Shown: positions 1 through 8,968 of the stretch, in pieces
Layout of the letters: every line of letters starts with the position of its first letter
Position numbering within the stretch: position 1 is the first letter of the stretch
Origin: Chitinophagales bacterium
GTDB taxonomy: Bacteria; Bacteroidota; Bacteroidia; Chitinophagales; Chitinophagaceae
NCBI GenBank assembly: GCA_017303395.1
Contig: JAFLBN010000001.1
Span: forward strand, 1 to 64,000
Length of the DNA: 64,000 bases
Reading direction: 5' to 3'
The notes under the pieces: model-generated
Database searches by the model: none
Seen by the model: only the letters and a program-made list of their open reading frames with translations
Told to the model about the DNA's origin: nothing
Translations under genes and position numbers: made by a program

Positions 1-847
1 GTGTACCAATGGTCGTGGTGCCGCTGGCAAATGACCCGCTCGCGTTGCTCAACTGCACACTGAAAACATTGCCGCTATTGAAGTTGTTAACATTGTTAAT
101 TGTATAGGGTACCTGAAATGTATCGCCCGCACATATCATACTATCCGCATACAAATTATTAATGCCAGTAGCCAATTTTACTACTACTGAATCAACATAG
201 TAATAGGAATAGTTTCCGGAACCAAGGCCAGTGGTAGTAAGACCGCCGGGAGGATTGAACCTGCCAATAACTATATTATCGTAAGCAGAGTCTGCAATGA
301 AATAGCCGGTAACACGAACCCAGTTTTGCGTATCTGTAATAGCACCATAACTGGTGTATAATACCTGAGGTGTAACACTCAGGGTTGCAGAACCGGTTAG
401 TGTTGTTGTTGGCCCGTTATCATAAAAAAAGACACCCAAGCCATTATTAGCATATCCGGACATGTTGGATAACGAAACAGACATAGACACCTCATATTGT
501 GCACCGATAGTAAGTGCAGTTATCGGTGCTGCTATGTATTCTGTATAACCATTAACGCTTGAAACCGATGTGAATGAATACCCTCCCGCATATGCATTTC
601 CACTAGCCGCATTCTGCCAGCCAAACGTATTAGACGGTACTGATACATTTGGATTGCCACATACATGCAAATAGTCTGAACTACCACCATGATATGCACG
701 CCAAGGAGGGGCATTCGCAGTTTGACTAAAACTACTGGGACATGATGTATACGTCTCAAAATTGCCATTAGATACCATGTTCTGTGCATAAGTATTAACG
801 CTAAAGAACAGCATAATAAATGCAAAGAGTAAAAGGTTGCGAACCAT
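1..847 (-). CDS. Secreted surface protein, N-terminal part (cut by window edge)
   Basis: The reading frame is open from an ATG at 847 to the window edge, so the C-terminus is missing. A signal peptide (MVRNLLLFAF to TYAQ, about 22 residues) is followed by NMVSNGNFETYTSCPSS, the 'NGxFE...CP' opening typical of large Bacteroidota surface proteins with a jelly-roll N-terminal domain. Near the cut end the sequence MICAGDTFQVPYTI resembles repeats in T9SS-exported surface or gliding-associated proteins. I infer a T9SS cargo protein; the sorting domain itself lies outside the window. No specific function can be given. Confidence 0.8.
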   Translation of the reverse strand, partial: MVRNLLLFAFIMLFFSVNTYAQNMVSNGNFETYTSCPSSFSQTANAPPWRAYHGGSSDYLHVCGNPNVSVPSNTFGWQNAASGNAYAGGYSFTSVSSVNGYTEYIAAPITALTIGAQYEVSMSVSLSNMSGYANNGLGVFFYDNGPTTTLTGSATLSVTPQVLYTSYGAITDTQNWVRVTGYFIADSAYDNIVIGRFNPPGGLTTTGLGSGNYSYYYVDSVVVKLATGINNLYADSMICAGDTFQVPYTINNVNNFNSGNVFSVQLSNASGSFASGTTTIGT

Positions 848-1000
848 ATGCAGTACTAAATAAGATGTAGATAATAAAACGGTGCAGCACAATGCAATAC
901 TTAAACGCAATGTGCATCAGGCAAATATGATAAATAATAAAGGCTGGCTTTATTAAAATCTAATTAAGATAAATATGATATTAACTGAAAGGCAATAATT

Positions 1001-1285
1001 CTATAATTGCTTCACAAACGTCTCAACGGTTTCGGCGATGGTATTTTTAAAATCTGTAGTCAGCTCATCGGGAAGCGAGCCAGCCTCTGCTTTGTAATTT
1101 TCTAAAAGCTTTACCCCTTCTGTAGTTAATTGCGTATCTAATATTTGCAATACTTTCATCAGGTCTTCAAAAGAAGGCTTTGCTCCTTTTATGGCAGTAA
1201 CATTCTTAATGTCCAGCAAAAAACTTGCTGCAACACTATAGCATTTTTGCCTGAAGAGCTCTTTAATTTCGCCTTCATTATTCAT
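1001..1285 (-). CDS. Small hypothetical protein, about 94 aa
   Basis: Short cytoplasmic-looking protein with no signal peptide and no membrane segment, probably helical (for example EDLMKVLQILDTQLT). I chose the ATG at 1285 (MNNEGEIKELFRQ); a longer version would need a GTG at 1330 and adds a Gly/Val-rich stretch with no coding look. I do not recognise the family. The next upstream gene (ATG at 1908) runs in the same direction about 290 bp away and is also a small unknown. Confidence 0.5.
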   Translation of the reverse strand: MNNEGEIKELFRQKCYSVAASFLLDIKNVTAIKGAKPSFEDLMKVLQILDTQLTTEGVKLLENYKAEAGSLPDELTTDFKNTIAETVETFVKQL

Positions 1286-1575
1286 AAACAGATAGTATTT
1301 GTCTTTTAAAAAAACAATCACTCCCCCCACCCTGTTTACAAAAGAAAATATCAGAAAACAATCGTAAGCAATTGCAGCTATACAATAATGAACTGTATCT
1401 GCACCCTGATACGAAAGTACCTGCTTGTCTGTTTGTTTGTGGAATAAAACTGCCCTTAATAAAGATATTGATTAACCAAGAACTTTCAAAGGTATATGCA
1501 TATATCTTTTTACTGTATCGGGAATACAGACAAATAAAACGGGAACAATGTGGTCGCCTGGTATTCTGCGCAGCG

Positions 1576-1908
1576 CTAATCCAGCTCTACAAACAAATCA
1601 GGATTAGCGGTTATAAAGGATAAATGCGCATTGATATCTCTGCATACTACATTTTTATCTTTATCTCTTCCTATAAGCACTACATCATACGTATCGCCTG
1701 TGTAAAAACTTATTGCCTGTGCTGCTTGTTGGTATCGTTGATAGTATTTGGCAAACGCCCATTTGTCCAACTTTCCGGATGGGGCTACCACTACAGCCTC
1801 GATAGTTCCGAATTCGCGATATTCTCCGCAAAACATACTACCTACCAAGTGTTGGTATTCAAGGCAAATATTATTGGCTTCTTCTAGTGTTAAGGTATTC
1901 TCTTTCAT
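1576..1908 (-). CDS. Small hypothetical protein, 110 aa
   Basis: Starts at an ATG at 1908 with MKENTLTLEEANNICLEYQ and has no signal peptide or membrane segment. The middle (VVVAPSGKLDKWAFAKYYQRY) and the end (AHLSFITANPDLFVELD) look like a compact alpha/beta soluble protein. A TACATTTG promoter box lies 21 nt upstream on the same strand, which supports this being a real gene. I do not recognise the family and give no function. Confidence 0.65.
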   Translation of the reverse strand: MKENTLTLEEANNICLEYQHLVGSMFCGEYREFGTIEAVVVAPSGKLDKWAFAKYYQRYQQAAQAISFYTGDTYDVVLIGRDKDKNVVCRDINAHLSFITANPDLFVELD

Positions 1909-1929
1909 GTGGCAATCTTATACAGAATT

Positions 1930-1937
1930 CAAATGTA
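1930..1937 (-). promoter_or_regulatory. Putative -7 promoter box (TACATTTG)
   Basis: On the minus strand this reads TACATTTG, a match to the Bacteroidota housekeeping -7 consensus TAnnTTTG, 21 nt before the ATG at 1908. A TTG lies 17 nt further upstream, close to the expected -33 position. Confidence 0.5.
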
Positions 1938-2124
1938 TCAAAAAATACACTATACAACATTAACCTGAATCAATATTTTATTCTCACATTATACACAATT
2001 CAATATCAATTCTATCTCGCTGTTATCAAGTTAAAATAGTCTCAATTGAATATTCAGGCATGATTTTTCGTGTATCTTAGTAGTTAATTAAGACTAAATA
2101 GCCCTACAGAAACATATTAAAAAT

Positions 2125-3627
2125 ATGAAAAAACAAGCTTTGCTGGCAGCGTTGGCTGCGATGATCGGAATTAGTTCTACAGCACAAACAGGCATAACTA
2201 AATTAGATATCAATACGGGTTCAGGTTCTTCCTACCCTTTACATATTATACCATTCGGCAGTGGTGTGGCCTGCTATGCTACAAATGGCAGCAAAGGCTG
2301 GGAGCTGCATACTACAGATGGGACTACTGCACCTGTTATGGTTGCAGACCTGAACCCACTGGCCGGCAGTGCTATCGGGCAGTTCTTCAATCGCCCGATG
2401 GGGGTTATACAGTCTAAACTATATTTTACCGGAGATAATGGTTCTTCGGGTTACGAACTATTCAAATACACAGGTAGTGGTACACCATCGGTGATAGACA
2501 TAGAACTGGGTGGCGGCAGCAGCTCTCCGGATAATTTTGCGGTGCTGAACAATATACTCTACTTCCGTGCCAGTACCAGCACTGAAGGGTATGAACTGTG
2601 GAGCTACGACCCGAATGTAACACTCCCTACACGTCTGACTGATATAAGAACCGGGACAGATAGCAGCCTGACGGGAAGCGTTATCGCATTCAATAACAAA
2701 ATCTACTTCACAGCAGACAATAACAGCAACAATAACGAGCTATGGGTATATGACCCTGCTCTGCAAATGACGCAAATAGTAGCCGATATAAACGCAACAG
2801 GCTCATCGAACCCAATGCACCTGACGGTACTGAACAACAAACTATACTTCTCTGCAGATGATGGCAGCTATGGCAGAGAGTTGTATGTGTATGATGGCAT
2901 CAACCCGCCAACAAGACTTACAGATGCAGGCACCGGCAGCTTTGACGGAATGCCCGACACTAAAGCGCCGCTCATTACGTACTACAACAATAAGATATAT
3001 TTTGTAGGTAGCAATACCAGTGCCGAGAAGCAAATATATGTGTACGATGCAACTACAGGCAATGCCACTGTTGCTGCAAGCACTAATGGCGCAAACTCTT
3101 CAGAACCATCATGGTTGACACTTTACAACGGCAAAATATACTTTGCTGCAAACAACGATACGAAAGGCATTGAAATGTGGTCTTTCGATGGCACAAATAC
3201 CCCTAAACTTGAAATTGAACTTTGTACAGGCGCTAACAACAGCAATCCGCAACAACTGACACCGGTTGGCGATAATCTGTACTTCCGCGCTATAGATTGT
3301 GGCGGTGTAGGTGAAGAACTTTTCAGGTACAACTATAAAGAAGTAAGCGTAACTAATATCAGCTTCGACGGCAAAGCCACCCTCTTCCCAAACCCGGCTA
3401 CTACAGGTGCTACACTGCAATTGCAACTGAACAAGGCAGAGAACATACTGGTAACCATAACAGATATGCAAGGCAGAACAGTTTATACAACAGGTATGCA
3501 AAACATGCCCGCAGGCGAAACCAATGTAGCACTACCAACGGCAAGGCTGCAGCCAGGCATATATAACTGCAGCGTAACAAGCAGCACAGGCAGTAAATAC
3601 TATAGCACACAACTGGTAGTGAAATAA
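2125..3627 (+). CDS. ELW-repeat secreted protein with T9SS sorting domain
   Basis: 500 residues. A signal peptide (MKKQALLAALAAMIG...STAQ) is followed by about seven to eight propeller-like repeats of roughly 45-50 residues carrying the signature [YNR]EL[WFY]xYD/xYT (YELFKYTG, YELWSYDP, NELWVYDP, RELYVYDG, IEMWSFDG, EELFRYN). This matches the 'ELWxxDGT' repeat family common in Bacteroidota. The last 80 residues are a type A sorting domain (LFPNPATTG at its start, final strand ending QLVVK), which directs T9SS export and surface attachment. Ligand unknown. It is a single transcription unit: a strong terminator lies 30 nt after the stop. Confidence 0.85.
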   Translation: MKKQALLAALAAMIGISSTAQTGITKLDINTGSGSSYPLHIIPFGSGVACYATNGSKGWELHTTDGTTAPVMVADLNPLAGSAIGQFFNRPMGVIQSKLYFTGDNGSSGYELFKYTGSGTPSVIDIELGGGSSSPDNFAVLNNILYFRASTSTEGYELWSYDPNVTLPTRLTDIRTGTDSSLTGSVIAFNNKIYFTADNNSNNNELWVYDPALQMTQIVADINATGSSNPMHLTVLNNKLYFSADDGSYGRELYVYDGINPPTRLTDAGTGSFDGMPDTKAPLITYYNNKIYFVGSNTSAEKQIYVYDATTGNATVAASTNGANSSEPSWLTLYNGKIYFAANNDTKGIEMWSFDGTNTPKLEIELCTGANNSNPQQLTPVGDNLYFRAIDCGGVGEELFRYNYKEVSVTNISFDGKATLFPNPATTGATLQLQLNKAENILVTITDMQGRTVYTTGMQNMPAGETNVALPTARLQPGIYNCSVTSSTGSKYYSTQLVVK

Positions 3628-3660
3628 TTTTTTCGCACCAGGTGTGATGTTTTACCATAC

Positions 3661-3700
3661 ACGGCTACTAATAATTGTATATTATTGGTAGCCGTATTTT
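3661..3700 (+). terminator. Rho-independent terminator
   Basis: ACGGCTAC (3661-3668) pairs with GTAGCCGT (3688-3695), extended by TAATAAT/ATTATT, followed by ATTTTT. It ends the ELW-repeat gene and sits directly in front of the sigma factor start. Confidence 0.85.
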
Positions 3701-3701
3701 T

Positions 3702-4202
3702 ATGCAGTCAAATCTTCAACAGGCATTTGCAACACTGATACAGCAGCACGAAAAGCTGGTGTATAAAGTCTGCCATCTGTACGCGGCAGATGACGAGGAC
3801 ATTCGCGACCTGTTTCAGGAAATTGTATTGCAGGCATGGAATGGCTATGCCCGTTATCGTGGCGATGCTGCGGTAAGCACCTGGCTATACCGTGTGGCGC
3901 TGAATACGGCCATTACACACAAACGCAAACAGCGCAACGCCATTACCACTACCCCGCAACTACCTATCATAGACATAGCAGACGATGGACATGTACCGTA
4001 TGCAGAAGAATACCGCATTATGCACAAACTGATTGGCGAACTGCCACCGCTGGACAAGGCATTGGTGCTCCTGTACTTCGAAGACAGGACGCATGCTGAA
4101 ATTGCTGAGATCCTGGGCATCAGCACCAGCAACGTGGGCACTAAGCTAAACAGGATAAAAGACAGATTGCGGAAACAGGCACAACCATTGTTGAACAACT
4201 AA
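3702..4202 (+). CDS. ECF-type RNA polymerase sigma factor
   Basis: 166 residues. Region 2 covers about residues 10-75 (core motif DLFQEIVLQAW at 36-46, then WLYRVALNTA at 61-70) and region 4 covers about 112-160 with the helix-turn-helix HAEIAEILGISTSNVGTKLN. An in-frame ATG exists 24 nt upstream, but it falls inside the terminator hairpin of the previous gene, so I start at 3702 (MQSNLQQAF). The stop is 15 nt before a membrane protein gene, so the two probably form a sigma/regulator pair. The target regulon cannot be seen. Confidence 0.9.
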   Translation: MQSNLQQAFATLIQQHEKLVYKVCHLYAADDEDIRDLFQEIVLQAWNGYARYRGDAAVSTWLYRVALNTAITHKRKQRNAITTTPQLPIIDIADDGHVPYAEEYRIMHKLIGELPPLDKALVLLYFEDRTHAEIAEILGISTSNVGTKLNRIKDRLRKQAQPLLNN

Positions 4203-4217
4203 AAAAGAAATTGCTTT

Positions 4218-4829
4218 ATGGAACTGGACGATATGAAGGCCATGTGGCAGCAGTACGATAAAACACTGCAAGAAAATAAAATACTGAATGAACAGCTCAT
4301 CAACCTGATGCTGGAAAACAAATCGCGCAGCGCGGTAAAGAATATACTGATATACGAATACATGGGGCTGGCACTTTGCATACTGCTTACCATTGTATAT
4401 ATCCTCTTATTCAACACCGTATTCGAAAACACATTGCTTACCGCTTCTTACTTTGTGTCCTTTGCATTTATCATCAGCAGTTTGTTTATGTTTTACAAAA
4501 AATACAAAATGCTATCAGCCATAGACCCAAGCAAAAACAGTGTAAGCGAAACTGCACAAGCCACAGAACGCTTCAGGCTGCTGGTGAGCAAAGAAAGATT
4601 GTGGACCATTATCCTCTCACCACTCATCATCAGCAGCACACTGGTAGTGATGGCAAAATGGGTAAAGGATATAGATGTGATGGATATGCCCGATGTATTT
4701 CTGCCGCGCATACTGATAGGCATTGTAGCAATCATAGTATCGCTGCTACTGGTTTACAAACTGCTATACTTCAAAAGTATCAAAACCATTAAGGACAATC
4801 TGGAAGAGATAAAAAAATTCAGGGCATAA
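4218..4829 (+). CDS. Four-helix membrane protein, putative anti-sigma partner
   Basis: 203 residues. An N-terminal cytoplasmic segment (MELDDMKAMWQQYDKTL, then a helical stretch to about residue 40) precedes two membrane helices (about 50-70 and 77-92), a charged loop, two more helices (about 130-150 and 165-182) and a short basic tail. There is no FecR or zinc-binding anti-sigma motif. The 'LDDMKAMWQ' N-terminus is common in Bacteroidota membrane proteins placed just after ECF sigma genes; an anti-sigma role is inferred from position only. Confidence 0.75.
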   Translation: MELDDMKAMWQQYDKTLQENKILNEQLINLMLENKSRSAVKNILIYEYMGLALCILLTIVYILLFNTVFENTLLTASYFVSFAFIISSLFMFYKKYKMLSAIDPSKNSVSETAQATERFRLLVSKERLWTIILSPLIISSTLVVMAKWVKDIDVMDMPDVFLPRILIGIVAIIVSLLLVYKLLYFKSIKTIKDNLEEIKKFRA

Positions 4830-4854
4830 ATAAAGGGAGCAAATGCTCCCTTTA
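4830..4854. terminator. Bidirectional terminator hairpin
   Basis: ATAAAGGGAGC and GCTCCCTTTAT form an 11-bp stem with a 3-nt loop between two convergent genes, so it can serve both strands. Confidence 0.8.
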
Positions 4855-4881
4855 TCATTATATCAGTATTATTATAAAAAA

Positions 4882-5739
4882 CTACTTCACGGTTACAATC
4901 TGTTCTTTAACCTCGCTGCACAGGTATGTTTTGGTTGGTGCTATTTTACTTTTGTTGCTGGCATTGCTGTGTATGAAGGTAAACCTGTATTGGCTGCCAC
5001 GCGTCAGCTCATATTCAAAAAACGGGTCGTCTGCAAAACGATACTCGTAGGTTTCGCCCGGGTCTATGCGTACATATTCGCTATGGTCAAAGCGTTTTAC
5101 AAAGTCTATACGACGCAGGCGTTTCACAGGTTTCCCGAAATAATCTGTAACACCGAAACGGAACGCGTATGAATAGACAAACACTTCCGATTTACAATTG
5201 TTCTTGAACGTAAATGAGTAGTTGATATAGTCTTCGTAGCTGATGGTATCCTGCCCTTTTATCTTCAACTCTACACATCCGCAAAAACCTTCCTTAGGCT
5301 TTTCTTTTATCGTATCCTTTAAGGTTTTCGCATCTGCAATGGCAGGTACTTGTGGTGCTTTTATTTTATCTTCCGCACCGGGCTGGTTTTCTTCGGGCTT
5401 AGGTTTCTTTACATACTTCACCGTGTCGTACACTATCTGCACATTCTTTCTGCGGTTGGTATCTTTCTTGGGTATGGTTATTACTTCTTCTTTTACCGAG
5501 AGCAATGAACCGCTGTTATCTATCTGTTTCTTCTGTTGCTTGGCAGGTACGGTTTCGTAAATTATCTCTACCGTATCTTTCTTTGGTTGTCTTACAGGTG
5601 TGCGTTCTATTAAATCGGGCACAGGTTGTGCTTTTGTTTTAGGCTCTTGTTTGGCAGGCTTTTTTCGTTGCGCAAAGCTTTCTGTACCGCACAGAAAAGC
5701 AACAAAAAGCAACAATGATATTTTAGCCGTCCTACTCAA
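4882..5739 (-). CDS. Secreted hypothetical protein with Lys/Pro-rich linker
   Basis: 285 residues. A signal peptide (MSRTAKISLLLFVAFLCGTE...FAQ) is followed by a 110-residue low-complexity region rich in Lys, Pro, Thr and Gln with 'DTVEIIYETV' / 'NVQIVYDTVKYV' repeats, then a compact C-terminal beta domain (about 145-285) containing FCGCVELKIKG, a paired-Cys motif. The C-terminal domain may bind cell-wall or membrane components, but I do not recognise it. The start overlaps the end of the upstream gene by 8 nt, so the two are translated from one mRNA. Confidence 0.75.
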   Translation of the reverse strand: MSRTAKISLLLFVAFLCGTESFAQRKKPAKQEPKTKAQPVPDLIERTPVRQPKKDTVEIIYETVPAKQQKKQIDNSGSLLSVKEEVITIPKKDTNRRKNVQIVYDTVKYVKKPKPEENQPGAEDKIKAPQVPAIADAKTLKDTIKEKPKEGFCGCVELKIKGQDTISYEDYINYSFTFKNNCKSEVFVYSYAFRFGVTDYFGKPVKRLRRIDFVKRFDHSEYVRIDPGETYEYRFADDPFFEYELTRGSQYRFTFIHSNASNKSKIAPTKTYLCSEVKEQIVTVK

Positions 5740-6187
5740 GTTCTATATCTTTTTGTTGATTGCTGCACAATGTCAGCACTGGCTGTGGCAGCTCCGGGTC
5801 GAAGTTGAAATATTGTTTCTTACCGTTTGTGGTAGTAATCTCTACATAATCTTCCACTTCTATACTATTGGCTGCTGTGTGCATAATGAAATTGGTAACC
5901 CTGCAGAGCGATACGTTTATCCTCGCTTTGTGTCGGTATGCATCCAGATATTTAGGCACCAGTATTTCACCTGTTGCCTTGCTCTTTCCTTCACTGTATT
6001 CAAATGCATACAGGTTGTAATAGTTGAGCATGGCAGTATCTCTACCTGTAATTTTTATACTGATAGCTTGCTCTAACGGAATAGTGGCAGCAAGCTTCGA
6101 AACTTCAGTTGCATCGGCATCTTCCTGCGCATGTGCGGCAGTAGCAAGGCATAGCAGTAAGAGTAGAAAACGTATATATAAGTGCAA
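5732..6187 (-). CDS. Secreted hypothetical protein, 151 aa, TTG start
   Basis: A signal peptide (HLYIRFLLLLLCLATAAHAQ) and about 130 mature residues, probably beta-rich (VEDYVEITTTNGKKQYFNF). No ATG is available: an in-frame stop lies 7 codons upstream of 6187 and the first internal ATG is beyond the signal peptide, so the start is the TTG at 6187. It overlaps the next gene by 8 nt. Function unknown; co-expression with the linker protein suggests a common envelope role. Confidence 0.7.
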   Translation of the reverse strand: MHLYIRFLLLLLCLATAAHAQEDADATEVSKLAATIPLEQAISIKITGRDTAMLNYYNLYAFEYSEGKSKATGEILVPKYLDAYRHKARINVSLCRVTNFIMHTAANSIEVEDYVEITTTNGKKQYFNFDPELPQPVLTLCSNQQKDIELE

Positions 6188-6257
6188 ACAAAAGGCTTTA
6201 AAACATTAAATATAATGTTTTAAAAAAGTAAATCCTACAACGTGTGGTCGCTGATTA

Positions 6258-7265
6258 TCATTTAGCACCCAATGCCTTCAGCCTTATTTTAGCAGCTTCA
6301 AAATCTTCTGCAAAAACAAGTGTTTGTTGATACTCTCTGATGGCATCTTCTTTCTTGCCCATTTTTTCGTAAGCAAGCCCTTTGTTGAAATAGCCTTCAG
6401 GGTTTGTCTGGTCCAGCTGTGTTATCAGTTCATACTGGCGCAGTGCTTTTTCAAAAGAATCCTGCTGCATATACACATAGCCCATATTGAAGTAGGCATC
6501 CAGATACATTCTGTTGTGCAGTATGGTGTTGCGGTATTCTGCTTTTGCTAATTCATATTCTTTCCTATCCTGATAAAACACACCGCGGGCAAACAAAGGG
6601 AACACATCTGTCGTATCACTCTTGAAGGCGTTGTTGTAATAAGAAAGCGCCAACGGGTCGGCCTTTGCACTGAATAGCTGCCCCAGTTGCACAAATGCAT
6701 CCGCATATTGCGCATCTACCTGTACAGCCGTGCGGAAACTGGATATTGCCCTAGAGGTATCCTTCAGGTCTTTATATATCATCCCTTTCAGGAAATAGCC
6801 CTCTGCGGCAAATACGTCTTGCCTCAGCACAGTATTGATGGCAGCAAAAGCTTTTGAATATTCTTTGATGTAAACAAACATCTTGGCAAGTTTCAGTTGC
6901 GCCACTTTATCTTCCGGGTTCAGCTTCAGTGCTTTTTCTATATAGATAACACTACCACTGATGTCTTTATGTTCAAACAGCACCTCGCCTATGGCACTGT
7001 AATAGGTAGCTTTAGTACTATCCAGCGATATGGCTTTTTTAAAATCGACAATAGCAAGTGAGTCCTCTTCCAGTTTGTGCAGTTTATTACCACGCTCAAA
7101 GTAGAGGGCGGCATTCTCAGGGTCCTGTGCTATCTTATCACTTATATCCTTCAACTTCGGGTCTTGAAACAGGGGATTATTGTCTACCGCTTGTTTCTTA
7201 TCTCCGTTTTTGCAGGCAGCCAATGCTATAAATAATGCAACAAATCCGTACAGTACCTTTTTCAT
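6258..7265 (-). CDS. TPR-repeat lipoprotein
   Basis: 335 residues. A lipoprotein signal with lipobox IALAAC (Cys at about residue 18) is followed by about eight tetratricopeptide repeats, visible as A-[LI]-Y-F-x-[RK]-G and 'AYFNMGYVYMQQDSFEKALRQY' -like units (for example PEGYFNKGLAYEKMGKKEDA near the end). TPR lipoproteins act as protein-protein scaffolds at the membrane; the partner is unknown. A TAAGTTTG promoter box ends only 5 nt before the ATG, so the transcript may be almost leaderless. Confidence 0.85.
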   Translation of the reverse strand: MKKVLYGFVALFIALAACKNGDKKQAVDNNPLFQDPKLKDISDKIAQDPENAALYFERGNKLHKLEEDSLAIVDFKKAISLDSTKATYYSAIGEVLFEHKDISGSVIYIEKALKLNPEDKVAQLKLAKMFVYIKEYSKAFAAINTVLRQDVFAAEGYFLKGMIYKDLKDTSRAISSFRTAVQVDAQYADAFVQLGQLFSAKADPLALSYYNNAFKSDTTDVFPLFARGVFYQDRKEYELAKAEYRNTILHNRMYLDAYFNMGYVYMQQDSFEKALRQYELITQLDQTNPEGYFNKGLAYEKMGKKEDAIREYQQTLVFAEDFEAAKIRLKALGAK

Positions 7266-7270
7266 GGCTG

Positions 7271-7278
7271 CAAACTTA
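7271..7278 (-). promoter_or_regulatory. Putative -7 promoter box (TAAGTTTG)
   Basis: Minus-strand TAAGTTTG fits TAnnTTTG and ends 5 nt upstream of the TPR lipoprotein ATG at 7265. No good -33 TTTG at the usual spacing was seen. Confidence 0.4.
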
Positions 7279-7311
7279 AATAATTAGCCCGTCAAAAAAG
7301 CAATGGAAATA

Positions 7312-8019
7312 TCAATATTTACTTCGCGAACCAAACCTGTAGTACAGCACCAGATACACACTCGGGTTCAGCATATGGCCCTGTAGTTTGGGGTTCAGGT
7401 TGTAGAGGTTGTACTGGTCATCTACCACCGCTATGCGCCATGTTGTTTGCCTTTCAAAATAGTAGCTATACAAAAGCTGCCCGCCTATGCCCAGATACAC
7501 AGGCGCCTGCGATGTTACGGGTATCAGATATTCGGCATTCAGTGCCACTTGCGGGGCAATGGCTTGTATATAGTCTGCCGAGTCTTCTATAACATTTATA
7601 TAACTGTTCTGATTACCACTCAGGCTCACGCTTCTGCCCTTCATATACGTAGCGCCAATGCCTACCCCATAGTATAGCTCTTTATTATTATTAAGTACTT
7701 TCTTTGCCCTGCCATATAGCATGGCATTCAGGGTAAAGAAATTCATATTCAGCACCCTGTCAGTATTGCCCAGCATATTAACAGGCAATATGTATGGCGA
7801 TACCTCTACCGCCAGTGTAGGTACAAATGTTGCATTTTGCGGCTGATAGGTAAACTGCGCTTTGGCACCCGGCACACCCGACGAATGGTTGTAATTGCCC
7901 ACATTGGGATTGAAAGACATGGGAAACCCAAATGAAGCACCAACACCTGCATCTATCTGTGCATTTGCCGCAATACTGCCTAACATCAGTGCTGCAAGCA
8001 CCGTTATTGTCCTGAACAT
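7312..8019 (-). CDS. Outer-membrane beta-barrel protein
   Basis: 235 residues. A signal peptide (MFRTITVLAALMLGSIAANAQ) is followed by alternating hydrophobic/polar strands with aromatic girdle residues (AQFTYQPQNATFVPTLAVEV, YYGVGIGATYMKG, YLGIGGQLLYSYYF) and a C-terminal strand YLVLYYRFG. This is the look of a small porin-like barrel of the 'outer membrane beta-barrel' class. There is a 46-nt gap to the TPR lipoprotein gene on the same strand, so they may be co-transcribed. Function unknown. Confidence 0.7.
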   Translation of the reverse strand: MFRTITVLAALMLGSIAANAQIDAGVGASFGFPMSFNPNVGNYNHSSGVPGAKAQFTYQPQNATFVPTLAVEVSPYILPVNMLGNTDRVLNMNFFTLNAMLYGRAKKVLNNNKELYYGVGIGATYMKGRSVSLSGNQNSYINVIEDSADYIQAIAPQVALNAEYLIPVTSQAPVYLGIGGQLLYSYYFERQTTWRIAVVDDQYNLYNLNPKLQGHMLNPSVYLVLYYRFGSRSKY

Positions 8020-8113
8020 AGCTGCAATTTACAGCTATACATGCACTAACAGGACAGTGCATATTGCCATAATATCAATTAATATGTATCTTGTTGATTA
8101 TAAATACAGGCTT

Positions 8114-8968
8114 ATGAAAAAAGGTATGCTGTTGTGCTTACTGGCACTCCAATATCTGGTTGCATCCGCGCAATCTCCATGTACAGACAAACATCGCATT
8201 TTCAATGTACCGAAAGATAAAACACCCGCAGTTATTACAAAGCTGGGCGTATCGCCACAGTTTGTACCGCTGCGCCACGTGGTAGATAAGAATGTATATT
8301 TCAAAAACCTGAAGGCATTGGCAAACGATGCTAAGTACAAAAACGAAATAAACTCGCTTTTCACTGCCATAGGTTACAAAGGCGTTAGCGACCCTGCGTT
8401 TACAATCGACAAGCTGGAAAGCACTACCCTGCCGTTTGGTGCTATAGGTATGCTGGGCGATGGCAAACACAATTATATATACAGCCTGCTGGCGCTTACC
8501 AATCAGCGCAATATACCATGCTGGGTAGTACGCCCTGCTACAAAGGGTTGCACGTTGTATATTATGAACGAATGTGGCAATGCATTCTATTATGCTAATC
8601 CGAACACGGAAACAATAACGTATGTAGAACGCTGCAACGGCACAGCAAAGGTAAAAGTGAAAGTATATGCCCGCTACTACAGCAAGGAAGACTGTGAATG
8701 CAACGACTGCGAAGGCACTACGTATGTAAAAGAAATAGACGAGAGCGCGCTGCTGGCTACAGAAAAGATTGAGAACATCCCTGTACTGCCTGCCAAAGCA
8801 TCATACCCTGTTAAGAAGATTTATATAGATGTAGACAAAGCTACCTTCAAACGTATAAAAGAGTACGACATCAACGGCAAGTACTCAAAACATGCGTGTG
8901 ATGAAAGCTGCGGCAGCGAATGTGGCGAAAGCTGCGGTAGCGAATGCACCGATAGTTGTCATAAATAA
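8114..8968 (+). CDS. Secreted protein with period-4 cysteine tail
   Basis: 284 residues from the ATG at 8114, which opens a clear signal peptide (MKKGMLLCLLALQYLVASAQ). The mature part has a predicted alpha/beta core, a CECNDCEG cluster near residue 196, and a remarkable C-terminus in which six cysteines recur every fourth residue (CDESCGSECGESCGSEC then TDSC). The spacers are Gly, Ser, Asp and Glu. Such a tail could bind metal ions or form stacked disulfides, but no family was recognised. A strong terminator follows 45 nt after the stop. An opposing small reading frame overlaps the tail. Confidence 0.8.
   Translation: MKKGMLLCLLALQYLVASAQSPCTDKHRIFNVPKDKTPAVITKLGVSPQFVPLRHVVDKNVYFKNLKALANDAKYKNEINSLFTAIGYKGVSDPAFTIDKLESTTLPFGAIGMLGDGKHNYIYSLLALTNQRNIPCWVVRPATKGCTLYIMNECGNAFYYANPNTETITYVERCNGTAKVKVKVYARYYSKEDCECNDCEGTTYVKEIDESALLATEKIENIPVLPAKASYPVKKIYIDVDKATFKRIKEYDINGKYSKHACDESCGSECGESCGSECTDSCHK

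Noticed and set aside
4376-4792. Open frame in another phase within the four-helix membrane protein gene
   Set aside because: It starts inside the membrane protein gene, is His/Gln-rich and carries no motif.
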